Shown: one piece after another, positions 35,322 to 43,427 of the stretch | Layout: every line of letters starts with the position of its first letter | How positions within the stretch are numbered: the stretch's first letter is position 1 | Source: Acidobacteriota bacterium | GTDB lineage: Bacteria; Acidobacteriota; Terriglobia; Versatilivoradales; Versatilivoraceae | Length of the DNA: 64,000 nt | Direction: 5' to 3' | Assembly (NCBI GenBank): GCA_022826755.1 | Contig: JAJDUG010000064.1 | Span: 1 to 64,000, forward strand | The notes under the pieces: generated by a model | Told to the model about the DNA's origin: nothing | The model's input: the letters and a program-made list of their open reading frames with translations, nothing else | The model's database searches: none | Translations under genes and position numbers: made by a program

Positions 35322-36245
35322 ATGGCTGACAAACCCCTTGTCATCGGCTCGCGAGGCAGCCCTCTGGCCCTGAGGCAGGCAGACCTGGTAAAGAACCGGT
35401 TGAGCCGGACCCAGCCCCTTCTGCCCATAACCGTCCGCCGCATCCTCACCACCGGGGATCGACTCGCCGGACCTCCCTTGCACCAGATTGGCGGCAAAGG
35501 GGTCTTCACCAAGGAGATCGAAGAAGCCTTGCTTGGAGGGGAGATCGACCTGGCTGTCCATAGTCTCAAGGACCTTCCCACCCTCCTCCCCGACGGTCTC
35601 TGCCTTGGCGCCATCACCCCGAGGGAAGATGCACGGGATGCGTTCCTTTCCAATCGGTTTGACTGCCTGGCGGAACTTCCCCCCCGGTCCACCGTAGGGA
35701 CCAGCAGCCTGCGGCGCCAATGTCAGCTCCTGCACCTGCGTCCGGACCTGCAGGTAAAGAACCTGCGGGGAAATCTGGATACCCGTCTTCGGAAACTGGA
35801 CGAGGGGAATTACGACGCCATTATTCTGGCCTGCGCCGGCCTGATTCGACTGGGACTGGATCATCGCATTCGGGAGAAGCTGTCCGTCGACACCCTCTGT
35901 CCGGCCATCGGACAAGGTGCGCTGGCGGTAGAGGTCCGCTGCCACGACCGCTTGACCCTCGAGCGTATCCAAGGGCTCGATGACGGGGACTCCAGAAGAG
36001 TTGCCGAGGCGGAACGGAGTCTGCTGAGCCGCCTGGGCGGGGGATGCCAGGTTCCCATTGCCGGATTCGCCGTCGTCCGCGAGGCGCGGTTGCAACTGAC
36101 CGGACTGGTGGGCGCTGCCGATGGAAGCCGCCTGATTCGAGAGTGCGGCCAGGCGGCCCTGGAGGAACCTGCACGGTTGGGCCGCTCGGTGGCGCGCAGA
36201 CTCCTCGATCGCGGCGCCGGCGAGTTGCTGCAAGTGACGGGGTGA
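35322..36245 (+). CDS. hemC: Porphobilinogen deaminase (hydroxymethylbilane synthase)
   Basis: A 307-residue enzyme that joins four porphobilinogens. IGSRGSPLALRQA opens the protein. The Asp of HSLKDLPT (residues 80-87) is catalytic. Cys242 in GGGCQVPI carries the dipyrromethane cofactor. All essential residues are present. It is followed not by hemD but by a toxin-antitoxin pair. Confidence 0.97.
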   Translation: MADKPLVIGSRGSPLALRQADLVKNRLSRTQPLLPITVRRILTTGDRLAGPPLHQIGGKGVFTKEIEEALLGGEIDLAVHSLKDLPTLLPDGLCLGAITPREDARDAFLSNRFDCLAELPPRSTVGTSSLRRQCQLLHLRPDLQVKNLRGNLDTRLRKLDEGNYDAIILACAGLIRLGLDHRIREKLSVDTLCPAIGQGALAVEVRCHDRLTLERIQGLDDGDSRRVAEAERSLLSRLGGGCQVPIAGFAVVREARLQLTGLVGAADGSRLIRECGQAALEEPARLGRSVARRLLDRGAGELLQVTG

Positions 36246-36255
36246 GGCATGATGT

Positions 36256-36273
36256 GGTAACATATTAGTTACC
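36256..36273. promoter_or_regulatory. Probable operator palindrome of the toxin-antitoxin pair
   Basis: GGTAAC-ATATTA-GTTACC is an 18-bp perfect inverted repeat, 10 bp before the toxin start. The A/T-rich centre may overlap a -10 element. It is a likely binding site for the helix-turn-helix antitoxin. Confidence 0.5.
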
Positions 36274-36283
36274 GTCATTGACG

Positions 36284-36610
36284 ATGGAGATCCTGGAGTA
36301 CATTGACGCTGAAGGGCGCAGTCCTTATGCCCGATGGTTTAATCGACTTGACGCCCGAGCTGCAGCCAAGGTGGCAACAGCGCTGGTCCGCATGGAGCAG
36401 GGGAATCTCTCAAACGCCAAGAGTGTCGGTGCTGGCGTTCTCGAATGTCGAATAGATTTCGGCCCCGGTTACCGGGTCTATTTCGGCAGGGATGGCGATA
36501 CCGTGATCATTCTCCTGGGCGGTGGAACCAAGAAGCGTCAACAGAAGGATATAGGGAGTGCACGGGACCTCTGGCAAGAATACCGCCACCGCAAGCAAGG
36601 GGAGGCTTGA
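36284..36610 (+). CDS. RelE/HigB-like toxin (addiction-module killer protein)
   Basis: A 108-residue protein matching the RelE/ParE-type killer family: EILEYIDAEGRSPYARWF at the start, then VLECRIDFGPGYRVYFGRDG and LLGGGTKKRQQKDIGSARDLWQEY. Such toxins usually cut mRNA on the ribosome. The order toxin first, antitoxin second is the HigBA-like arrangement. A TTG six bases upstream could also be the start. It lies inside the hem operon between hemC and cobA-hemD. Confidence 0.85.
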   Translation: MEILEYIDAEGRSPYARWFNRLDARAAAKVATALVRMEQGNLSNAKSVGAGVLECRIDFGPGYRVYFGRDGDTVIILLGGGTKKRQQKDIGSARDLWQEYRHRKQGEA

Positions 36611-36615
36611 GAACC

Positions 36616-36933
36616 ATGGCCCTGACAAGAAACTCCAAGGAAACCATTCAAGCACGGATCAAAACAGATCCGTCCTTTCGCGTGGAACTCCTCAAGGAAG
36701 GGGTCGAATGCTTGCTTTCGGGTGACGTGGATACCGGCAAGGCGGTACTGCGCGATTACATCAACGCTACTATCGGCTTTCGGGAACTTGGGGGCATGAC
36801 CTCCAAGTCGCCCAAGAGCCTGATGCGAATGTTCGGCCCCAACGGCAACCCGCAGGCCCGCAACTTGTTTGCGGTAATTGGCTGCCTCCAGGAACGCGAG
36901 GGGCTGCAATTGAAGATCCAACACGTACGCTGA
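36616..36933 (+). CDS. HigA-like helix-turn-helix antitoxin
   Basis: A 105-residue protein of the addiction-module antidote family. FRVELLKEGVECLLSGDVDTGKAVLRDYINATIGFRELG is followed by the DNA-binding part MTSKSPKSLMRMFGPNGNPQARNLFAVIGCLQ. It should neutralise the toxin encoded 5 bp upstream and repress the pair at the palindrome 36256-36273. Its ribosome site GGGGAGG lies inside the toxin gene. Confidence 0.85.
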   Translation: MALTRNSKETIQARIKTDPSFRVELLKEGVECLLSGDVDTGKAVLRDYINATIGFRELGGMTSKSPKSLMRMFGPNGNPQARNLFAVIGCLQEREGLQLKIQHVR

Positions 36934-37012
36934 CAAGACTTCTACGTGATCCCGCCAGTGGCAGTTTGGCAGAGCCCTTCGTCTGTGCAGCGACCCAGGC
37001 GATTACGACCGT

Positions 37013-37034
37013 GTGCAACTGAACGCAGTTGCAC
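37013..37034. other. 8-bp inverted repeat before cobA-hemD
   Basis: GTGCAACT-GAACGC-AGTTGCAC forms a perfect 8-bp stem with a 6-base loop, 21 bp ahead of the cobA-hemD start. There is no T run. It could be an operator or an RNA hairpin. Confidence 0.4.
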
Positions 37035-37055
37035 GCGGGGGCATCGACAACGTCC

Positions 37056-38573
37056 ATGAAGACAGCCGTTTATTTGATCGGGGCCGGCCCGGGCGATCCA
37101 GAGCTGATCACCTTGAAGGGGCGCCGCTGTCTGGAGGCGGCCGACTGCGTCATCTACGACCACCTGGTGAACCGCGAATTGCTGCAGTACGCTCCCGGCA
37201 CGGCAGAGCGAGTCTACGTGGGCAAGCAGGGAGGGCAGGACCATATTTCCCAGAAGGAGATCAATTCCCTGCTCCTGGAGCGCGCTCGCCAGGGAAAAAC
37301 GGTGGCCCGCCTCAAGGGAGGCGATCCCTTCATCTTCGGACGCGGCGGCGAGGAGGCGGAAGTGCTGGCTCGAGCCGGCATTCTTTTCGAGGTCGTGCCC
37401 GGTGTCTCGGCAGGCTCGGCTGCGCCGGCCTACGCCGGCATTCCCCTGACCCATCGGGACTACGGACCTGCCGTGGCTTTTGTGGCGGCCCAGCAGGATC
37501 CGACCCGGGAAGATCCTGCGCCGGACTGGAAGAAACTATCCGCGGCCGCTGACACCCTGGTCTTTTTTATGGGGGCCAGGAGCGTACGACAGGTCGTGGA
37601 GCAACTCACCCGCCACGGGCGCAGCCCTTCGACTCCCATTGCTCTGATCCGTTGGGGAACCCGCCCCTCCCAAGAGGTCGTCACCGGCACCCTGGAGTCC
37701 ATCCTGGACTGCGCCGGGCCAATGGACCCTCCCACCCTGATTGTTGTCGGCGAAGTGGTCCGCCTGCGGGAACGGCTGCGATGGTTCGACAATCGCCCCC
37801 TGTTCGGGAAACGCGTCCTGATCACCCGTCCCCGCCGGCAGGCGCAGGACTTCCGCAGAGCGCTGGAGCTGCTGGGCGCCAAGGCCATCTCCTTTCCCAC
37901 CGTGGAGGTGCGCCAGCCGGACTCCTGGGCGATGCTGGATCGAGCCCTTGAGACCATCGATCAATACGATTGGCTCATCTTCACCAGCGTCAACGGGGTC
38001 AAGTACTTCTTCCAGCGATACTTCCGACGTCATCCCGATATTCGGCAGCTCAAGGGCGTCCGCATCGCCGCCATCGGGCCGGCCACCCGGCGAGCCGTTC
38101 TCGACTTCAAGCTGGCCGTAGACACTCTACCGAGCGACTACCAGGCCGAGGGCCTGGTGGAAAGCCTGCGCGGCAAGGTGGTCAAGGGCATGCGGGTGCT
38201 GCTTCCCAGGGCTCGCATCGCCCGCGAGGTGCTGCCCCGGCAACTCCAACGCCAGGGCGCCCGCGTGGAGGTGGTCGAGGCCTATCGAACCGGACCGCCG
38301 GAGAACGCACAATCCGAATGGGCGCAGGTCCTCGATGACGCTCCTCCCCACATGGTGGTCTTCACCAGTTCTTCGACCGTCACCAACCTGGCCGACCTCA
38401 ACCGCCCCAAGTCCCTGGCCGAGAGCCTGCAAGGCACAGCCGTTGCCTGTATCGGACCGGTCACGGCCGCCACCGCCCGTGAGTCGGGTCTGCAGGTCGA
38501 CCTCGTCCCGGAAAAGTACACCACGGCTTCGCTCATCGAGGCCATGGAAGCCTATTTCGCTCGCGGGGGTTGA
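37056..38573 (+). CDS. cobA-hemD: Uroporphyrinogen-III C-methyltransferase / uroporphyrinogen-III synthase fusion
   Basis: A 505-residue two-domain protein. Residues 1-245 are the SAM-dependent methyltransferase, with YLIGAGPGDPELITLKG, RLKGGDPFIFGRGGEEAE and PAYAGIPLTHRDY. Residues from about 255 form the HemD domain, with KRVLITRPRRQAQDF, FTSVNGVKYFF and VVFTSSSTVTNLADL. One half makes uroporphyrinogen III; the other methylates it toward siroheme or cobalamin. The ATG at 37056 was preferred to a TTG at 37029 on homology. It belongs to the hem operon despite the inserted toxin-antitoxin pair. Confidence 0.95.
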   Translation: MKTAVYLIGAGPGDPELITLKGRRCLEAADCVIYDHLVNRELLQYAPGTAERVYVGKQGGQDHISQKEINSLLLERARQGKTVARLKGGDPFIFGRGGEEAEVLARAGILFEVVPGVSAGSAAPAYAGIPLTHRDYGPAVAFVAAQQDPTREDPAPDWKKLSAAADTLVFFMGARSVRQVVEQLTRHGRSPSTPIALIRWGTRPSQEVVTGTLESILDCAGPMDPPTLIVVGEVVRLRERLRWFDNRPLFGKRVLITRPRRQAQDFRRALELLGAKAISFPTVEVRQPDSWAMLDRALETIDQYDWLIFTSVNGVKYFFQRYFRRHPDIRQLKGVRIAAIGPATRRAVLDFKLAVDTLPSDYQAEGLVESLRGKVVKGMRVLLPRARIAREVLPRQLQRQGARVEVVEAYRTGPPENAQSEWAQVLDDAPPHMVVFTSSSTVTNLADLNRPKSLAESLQGTAVACIGPVTAATARESGLQVDLVPEKYTTASLIEAMEAYFARGG

Positions 38574-38630
38574 AATCCCTCGGTGTCGCACCACAACCAA
38601 AAAAACTCCCCTCGACAAACTCGAGTATCA

Positions 38631-38692
38631 CTCTCCCCTCAAGGGAGAGTCGCAGAAGCCGAGCCGTATGGCGACGGCTGATGCGCTGGGGG
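38631..38692. repeat. Family B palindromic repeat, copy 2
   Basis: CTCTCCCCTCAAGGGAGAG is followed by GGCGACGGCTGATGCGCTGG. It lies left of family A copy 4 in direct orientation with copy 3. Confidence 0.7.
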
Positions 38693-38786
38693 GAATGGCG
38701 CCGGAGCCATCTGCCCACCGCTGGAGCTTACTTGCGGGGCGCGGCGTTGGCCCCCCTCCGGATCGACCGCGGGCGGAGCCCCACCC

Positions 38787-39022
38787 GGGAACGCGGGCGT
38801 CCCGCCCCCCGGGAACGCGGGCGTCTCGCCCGCAACCTTATTCCTGGCTGGAGGGGTGGAGCGTCGGCGCAAGGTTGCAGGCAGGCAGCCACCCTGCCGG
38901 CGTGAACGGCATTGGCCAGTCAAAATGAAGGGCAAGGCTCCGTTACCGGATCGATCCCAAGTGGCGCAGTCGGCCAACGCTGTGGCGGGCAAATGTGCGG
39001 GCGGGACGCCCGCGTTCCCGGG
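38787..39022. repeat. Family A inverted-repeat element, copy 4, with doubled left arm
   Basis: Two left arms stand in tandem (38787-38808 and 38811-38837), and the inverted right arm is at 38995-39022. The interior is homologous to copies 3 and 5. The doubled arm suggests slippage or nested insertion. The gap from cobA-hemD to thpR (638 bp) holds only this element and its family B flanks. Confidence 0.8.
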
Positions 39023-39110
39023 TGGGCCATCTTCCACACAACAAACCGGGAACATGATTTACATCACGCCCAGGAATCGGGCAAGGTGCCGTTTGCAAGC
39101 CTCAAGCATC

Positions 39111-39165
39111 ACTCCCCCCTCGAGGGGGAGTCGTCCGAGTGGCGAAGGCCGATCCGGTGGGGGGG
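39111..39165. repeat. Family B palindromic repeat, copy 3
   Basis: ACTCCCCCCTCGAGGGGGAG, then GGCGAAGGCCGATCCGGTGG. It lies right of family A copy 4. Confidence 0.7.
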
Positions 39166-39212
39166 GGCGCACAAGGCGAGCCAAGGGCGAGATCTTGTGC
39201 GCCGATTTCCAA

Positions 39213-39794
39213 TCAGGGCTCGGAAACCGCGGAACTCCAGGGAATGCGGGCAATGGGCGTGTAGAGGGCGCCGGAGGCGTGAAGCCGGCTGGCCATCACC
39301 ACGACTTCGCCCGCTTCGAACAGAAGCGGTTCCAGCCGTTCCGCTCGCATTGCCGCCACCAGCTCCCCGATATTTTGGCTCGATCGGACCCTGCCCAACG
39401 TGAAATGGGGAGAAAAAGGACGCGATTCAGCAGGAAAGCCTATCGCTACCAGTTCTCTTTCGATCCTCTTCTGCAGGTTCCTCAGTTCTTGGGGAACCTG
39501 TTTCAATCCCACCCATACGACCCTTGGCGCCCGTTTGTCGGGAAAGCAGCCCAACACGGCCAATTCCAGCGGGATGGGCGGAGCCGGCACAGCCGACCGC
39601 TGTACTGCCCCGACGACATCCTGCAGGCGTTCCGCCGGGACCGACCCTAGAAACTTGAGGGTCAGGTGGATATTGTGCGGCTTGACCCAACTGACTGGGG
39701 CTCCGCTCTCTCGCAACCGTTGCCGGGTGGAGGCCAGCCGATCCCTGGCGAACGCGGGAAGCTGGAGACAAACGAATGTTCTGACGGCTTTCAT
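39213..39794 (-). CDS. thpR: RNA 2',3'-cyclic phosphodiesterase
   Basis: A 193-residue 2H-phosphoesterase. The two catalytic HxT motifs are visible: HLTLKFLG near residue 41 and HFTLGRV near residue 125. RTFVCLQLP at the start is typical. It opens 2',3'-cyclic phosphates on RNA. The ATG at 39794 was preferred because the longer frame overlaps the upstream Fic gene without similarity. It follows the Fic gene by 35 bp. Confidence 0.93.
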   Translation of the reverse strand: MKAVRTFVCLQLPAFARDRLASTRQRLRESGAPVSWVKPHNIHLTLKFLGSVPAERLQDVVGAVQRSAVPAPPIPLELAVLGCFPDKRAPRVVWVGLKQVPQELRNLQKRIERELVAIGFPAESRPFSPHFTLGRVRSSQNIGELVAAMRAERLEPLLFEAGEVVVMASRLHASGALYTPIARIPWSSAVSEP

Positions 39795-39829
39795 GGGAGA
39801 GGACAGACCGGGGGCAGACCGGTATGGTT

Positions 39830-40615
39830 TCAGTCCAGAACCACAAAGGGCGGCGGGCTGGGAGTTTCTTCCAGGCAGTATCCGAGACTGAATGCCACCG
39901 ATTCGGTCAGGAGCTCGACCAACGGCCCGGTTTGGTAGCACAGAGCCTTCTGAACCGCCAGCGAATACCTCCCCGCCAGCTCGGAGCGAATCACGGCGGG
40001 CGGATAGCCCGCTCTGAGCAGAAAGAAGTTCGAGAACAGCCTCAGGGTCTTTCCGTTGTGACGGTCAAAGGGTTGGATGTCGGTCAACTTCAGGAGCACC
40101 AGCGCGGCCTGCTCCACCTCGTGCATCTCGCTGAAACTGTCCGCCTGGCACCACTGAAGGGCGGTATCAACCAAGTCTGGGACCAACTCTCCCTCGGTGG
40201 GATCGTGGTCTTCCACCAGGGGTTCGGCCGGTGCTTGCCGGTAGTCGGATAATCGACCATCGGCCTCACCCATGATTCGGGAATGGAGCTGCCGCAAGTT
40301 GGTAGCGGTCGGAGTTGCGGATTGGCGGACCGTCTCCAGGAACCAACGGCCGGCCTTGACGTGACACGCCTGTTGACGCCGTCTCTCGTTTTCCCAGGAT
40401 TCAGGTTGAGGGCCTGCCCCCTCCCCAGCCGCGTCCAGGGCGCAGTTGTGGCCGGCCCAAATGTCCCCCGTCAATCGATCAAATCTCGCGTCGGCCCCGG
40501 GAGCCTCCCGGCGCTGCACCCACCGGTCCCGTTGGCCGATGATGCCGGCGAAAAGCCGGCGGGTCTTCAACTCGAATCCGTTTCCCACTGTCGGCCTCAC
40601 CCTGCCTTCCCTCAA
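39830..40615 (-). CDS. Fic-domain protein with degenerate catalytic motif
   Basis: A 261-residue protein. The Fic core runs from about residue 105 to 215. The motif reads Q181-P-F-D-R-H-N-G-K-T-L-R192 where active enzymes have HPFx(D/E)GNGRxxR, so the catalytic His is Gln and two of the glycine/arginine positions are changed. The preceding FSEMHEVEQAALVLLKLTDI and the following LFSNFFLLRAGYPPAVI fit well. It may be an inactive or altered enzyme. It starts with TTG overlapping the smpB stop by two bases, which ties it to smpB; the exact start is uncertain. Confidence 0.8.
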   Translation of the reverse strand: MREGRVRPTVGNGFELKTRRLFAGIIGQRDRWVQRREAPGADARFDRLTGDIWAGHNCALDAAGEGAGPQPESWENERRRQQACHVKAGRWFLETVRQSATPTATNLRQLHSRIMGEADGRLSDYRQAPAEPLVEDHDPTEGELVPDLVDTALQWCQADSFSEMHEVEQAALVLLKLTDIQPFDRHNGKTLRLFSNFFLLRAGYPPAVIRSELAGRYSLAVQKALCYQTGPLVELLTESVAFSLGYCLEETPSPPPFVVLD

Positions 40616-41094
40616 CCGACACCTGTCTGTTTCATGGCCTGGCGGGCTTCCCGCTCCATGGTCTTGCGTTTCTCCTTTTCCCGCTTGTCGAAGAGCTTCT
40701 TACCCTTGCCCAGCGCGATCTCACACTTGGCCCGGCCCTTGCGGAAGTAGATGCGCAGCGGCACCAGCGTCATGCCGCGCTCACTGGTCTGGCCTATGAG
40801 CTTTCGAATCTCGCGGCGGTGAAGCAACAACTTTCGCGGCCGCAGGGGTTGATGGTTCATGCGGTTCCCCTGCTCATAGGGACTGATATGACAGTTGAGC
40901 AGCCATACTTCCCCTCCCTTGACCACGCCGTAGCCGTCTTTCAAGTTGACCCGACCGGCTCGAATGGACTTGACCTCGGTTCCGCGCAAGGCCAAGCCGG
41001 CTTCGAAGACGTCAGAGATGTGGTATTGGTGGAAGGCATGCCTGTTGAGGCTGACTGTCTTCTCTTCGGTTCGGTGCGTGTTGGAAGGCTTCAT
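40612..41094 (-). CDS. smpB: SsrA-binding protein
   Basis: A 160-residue protein that delivers tmRNA to stalled ribosomes. Conserved segments are NRHAFHQYHISDVFEAGLALRGTEVKSIRAG, then HISPYEQGN and LGKGKKLFDKREKEK. Length is normal. The tmRNA gene ssrA, often adjacent, was not found in the flanks. It lies between the STN-like protein gene and the Fic gene. Confidence 0.96.
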   Translation of the reverse strand: MKPSNTHRTEEKTVSLNRHAFHQYHISDVFEAGLALRGTEVKSIRAGRVNLKDGYGVVKGGEVWLLNCHISPYEQGNRMNHQPLRPRKLLLHRREIRKLIGQTSERGMTLVPLRIYFRKGRAKCEIALGKGKKLFDKREKEKRKTMEREARQAMKQTGVG

Positions 41095-41118
41095 GCGCCC
41101 GGCGCTGCTCTTGGAGGG

Positions 41119-41817
41119 CTATTTCCGCTGGTATGGATTGGGTGCACGGCGGCTGGGATTCACGGCTGTCTGTCCCCCGGACGCCCGTGGGGAACGCACC
41201 TGCCCGGGCTGTGCTGCAGGGGATTGGCCCATGATTGGAGGTTGGCTGCTCAAGGTTTGGCCGTAGGGCTGGCCGGCCGGAAAGGAAGCGGCTGGCCGGG
41301 GGGTCAGCGGGGCTTTCGGTTGCACCGCCGGTTTGATCCTCTGCGGCCTGGAAGCCTGCCTTGCCCCTGAACCCGACCGTGGACTGAAAGGTGTCGCATT
41401 GCGGCCGACAAAGGGTCGGCGGGGGGGGCGGGAGGCCGGGCGGCTGCGACGGGCCGGTGGCGCGATCTTTTTGGATTTGCCGGATACGATCAACCTGGAC
41501 AGCCTGTCTGGACGACCCGCCCGAGCCAACAGAAAATAATCGTAACCGCTCCCCTCCATGATCTTCAGAACGGCTGCCTTGACTCCCAGCCCTCGTATCT
41601 CCAGCAAGGGGATTCGCCTGGACTTCAACTCGTTGGGGATCTCCACTTCCATTCCCGCGTGCCGGCCCAGGAGATCCAGGATGCTTCCGTAGCTCTCATT
41701 GGAAGCCGTCAGGTTCACCTGCCTGCCGTCAAAGGACAGGTTGACCTGGGCTGTCGCCGGCTGGTGCATTGCGGCAGCAAACAGCACCAATGAAACCATC
41801 CCCGGAATCTTGCTCAT
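41119..41817 (-). CDS. Secreted STN/secretin-N-like protein with basic proline-rich tail
   Basis: A 232-residue protein with a signal peptide to about residue 24 (ATAQ). Residues 26-98 look like the secretin/TonB short N-terminal domain (VNLSFDGRQVNLTASNESYGSILDLLGRHAGMEV...). The rest is low-complexity Pro/Arg/Gln/Ala (PARRSRPASRPPRRP). STN domains usually form part of secretins or TonB receptors; here there is no such barrel, so it may be a periplasmic scaffold. I do not recognise a specific family. It is 24 bp upstream of smpB. Confidence 0.6.
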   Translation of the reverse strand: MSKIPGMVSLVLFAAAMHQPATAQVNLSFDGRQVNLTASNESYGSILDLLGRHAGMEVEIPNELKSRRIPLLEIRGLGVKAAVLKIMEGSGYDYFLLARAGRPDRLSRLIVSGKSKKIAPPARRSRPASRPPRRPFVGRNATPFSPRSGSGARQASRPQRIKPAVQPKAPLTPRPAASFPAGQPYGQTLSSQPPIMGQSPAAQPGQVRSPRASGGQTAVNPSRRAPNPYQRK

Positions 41818-41938
41818 GGATTGCCCTCGCCGACCCGCTTCACACTCCATCCTAACACCCTCACAGGTCCAAGACAACCGGCCCCGACCGCCAGGTGAAG
41901 GCTGATTCGGCAAGACGTCGTTCAAGAAACTCGAGACT

Positions 41939-42003
41939 CACTCCCCCCTTGAGGAGGAGTCGGAGAGACAAGGGGGAAGCCCGCAGTCGATCCGGAGGGG
42001 GGC
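41939..42003. repeat. Family B palindromic repeat, copy 4
   Basis: CACTCCCCCCTTGAGGAGGAG, then a degenerate tail ending GATCCGGAGGGGGGCC. It lies left of family A copy 5. Confidence 0.6.
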
Positions 42004-42033
42004 CAACGCGGCGTCGCGGGAGTGACGCCCCCC

Positions 42034-42243
42034 GGGAACGCGGGCGTCCCGCCCGCAACCTTATCCCCGGCTGGAGGTGACGTAGCGTCAGACCGACGTT
42101 ACAGGCAGTCACCAGCCTGTCGGCGTGAACCGCAATGGCAAAGCCCGAGGAGACCGACGGCGTAGATACGGTTGGAACCAGGGGGCGGAGATGCCTGAGG
42201 CCGTACCGGGCAATGGTGCGGGCGGGACGCCCGCGTTCCCGGG
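42034..42243. repeat. Family A inverted-repeat element, copy 5
   Basis: The left arm is at 42034-42060 and the inverted right arm at 42216-42243. The interior shares CCGGCTGGAGGTGACGTAGCG-like and GGCGTGAACCGCAATGGCAA strings with copies 3 and 4. The 720-bp gap 41818-42538 holds only this element and two family B copies. Confidence 0.82.
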
Positions 42244-42309
42244 GGGGCATCCTCCTCACAACAAACCGGAAACCTGAATGACATCCCGCCCAGGAATCGG
42301 GTTCAGCTC

Positions 42310-42369
42310 GACTCCCCCTCAAGGGGGGAGTGATCCACCTGCCGGCGAAAGCTGATGCGGTGGGGGGCC
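42310..42369. repeat. Family B palindromic repeat, copy 5
   Basis: GACTCCCCCTCAAGGGGGGAG, then GGCGAAAGCTGATGCGGTGG. It lies right of family A copy 5. Confidence 0.7.
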
Positions 42370-42538
42370 AACGCCGGAGCTCGCCGGGATGCGGCCGGCG
42401 TCGCCTCTCGGCGAAGCAGCTCCGTCTTTCTCCGTTTTCCTTGGTGGATAACTTCCCCCCCTTTTCTGCTCTTCGTGGAAGGCCGCTCCATTGGTTTCGG
42501 AAGAGGGTTTGGTAACATGGGTTACGGGAGGTTCTGCC

Positions 42539-43408
42539 ATGGCGTCATCCACCTCGAAATTCGTCGTTGACCTCACACAGGACCAGTTTGAATCCGAAGT
42601 CGTCGAAAGGTCCCGCGCCGCCCCGGTGCTGGTGGACTTCTGGGCTCCCTGGTGTGGTCCCTGCCGCAGCTTGAGCCCCGTCCTGGAAAAACTGGCCGAC
42701 GAATACGCTGGCGCCTTCCTGCTGGCCAAGATCAACACCGACGAAAGTCCGGACCTGGCGCGTGCCTTCCAGATCCGCAGCATCCCGCAGGTCGTCCTCT
42801 TCCAGGAGGGGAAGGCGGTCGACCAGTTCGCAGGAGCCATTCCGGAAGCCGAAATTCGCCAATTTCTCAAGCCCTACTGTCCCACCGAGGTCGACAAGCT
42901 CTTTGCCGACGCACAGGGCAAACTGGAATCCGGGCAAAAACAGGAGGCACGCAATCTCCTGCAACAGGTGGTTGACCGTGAACCTCAGCACTGGGCCGCA
43001 CGCCTGGCTCTGGCCAAACTCCTGATTGGAGAGAAGCAACTGGAACAGGCCCGGTCCCATCTCCAGCCGATCCCCTTTCTGGCCGATGAAAGGGAAGCCG
43101 CCGATCGGCTGCACCAGGTTATCGGGTTCCACGCGGACTGTGAAGCAGCCGGTGGTCCGGCCTCCCTCAGGAGTACGCTGGAACGCAATCCGCAAGACCT
43201 GGCTGCCCGCATGTCCCTGGCCTCCTGCCTGGCAGCGGCGGGGCAGTTTCGGGAAGCTCTGGAGGAATTTCTGGCGGTGGTGGCCCGGGACAAACACTAC
43301 CGGGAGGACTCGGCCCGCAAGGCCATGCTGGCCGTTTTCAGCCTGGTTGGGGAACGAAGCGATCTCGCCGAGGAATTCAGGGGGCGCCTGGCCCGAACCC
43401 TCTATTGA
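42539..43408 (+). CDS. Thioredoxin-TPR protein (CnoX/YbbN-like co-chaperone)
   Basis: A 289-residue protein. Residues 8-113 are a thioredoxin fold with an intact active site FWAPWCGPCRS and the cis-Pro segment IRSIPQVVLF. Residues from about 120 form TPR-like helices (ADAQGKLESGQKQEARNLLQQVVDREP). YbbN/CnoX proteins protect substrates under oxidative stress and hand them to GroEL. The ATG at 42539 follows GGGAGG at a 7-base gap. It is convergent with the EVE gene after 19 bp. Confidence 0.88.
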   Translation: MASSTSKFVVDLTQDQFESEVVERSRAAPVLVDFWAPWCGPCRSLSPVLEKLADEYAGAFLLAKINTDESPDLARAFQIRSIPQVVLFQEGKAVDQFAGAIPEAEIRQFLKPYCPTEVDKLFADAQGKLESGQKQEARNLLQQVVDREPQHWAARLALAKLLIGEKQLEQARSHLQPIPFLADEREAADRLHQVIGFHADCEAAGGPASLRSTLERNPQDLAARMSLASCLAAAGQFREALEEFLAVVARDKHYREDSARKAMLAVFSLVGERSDLAEEFRGRLARTLY

Positions 43409-43427
43409 CCAGAATTTGGTGGCTGTG

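Noticed and set aside
41818-42538. ssrA (tmRNA) or tRNA gene near smpB
   Set aside because: No tRNA-like ends or T-loop consensus (GGTTCGAATCC) is visible in the flanks or in the other gaps read.
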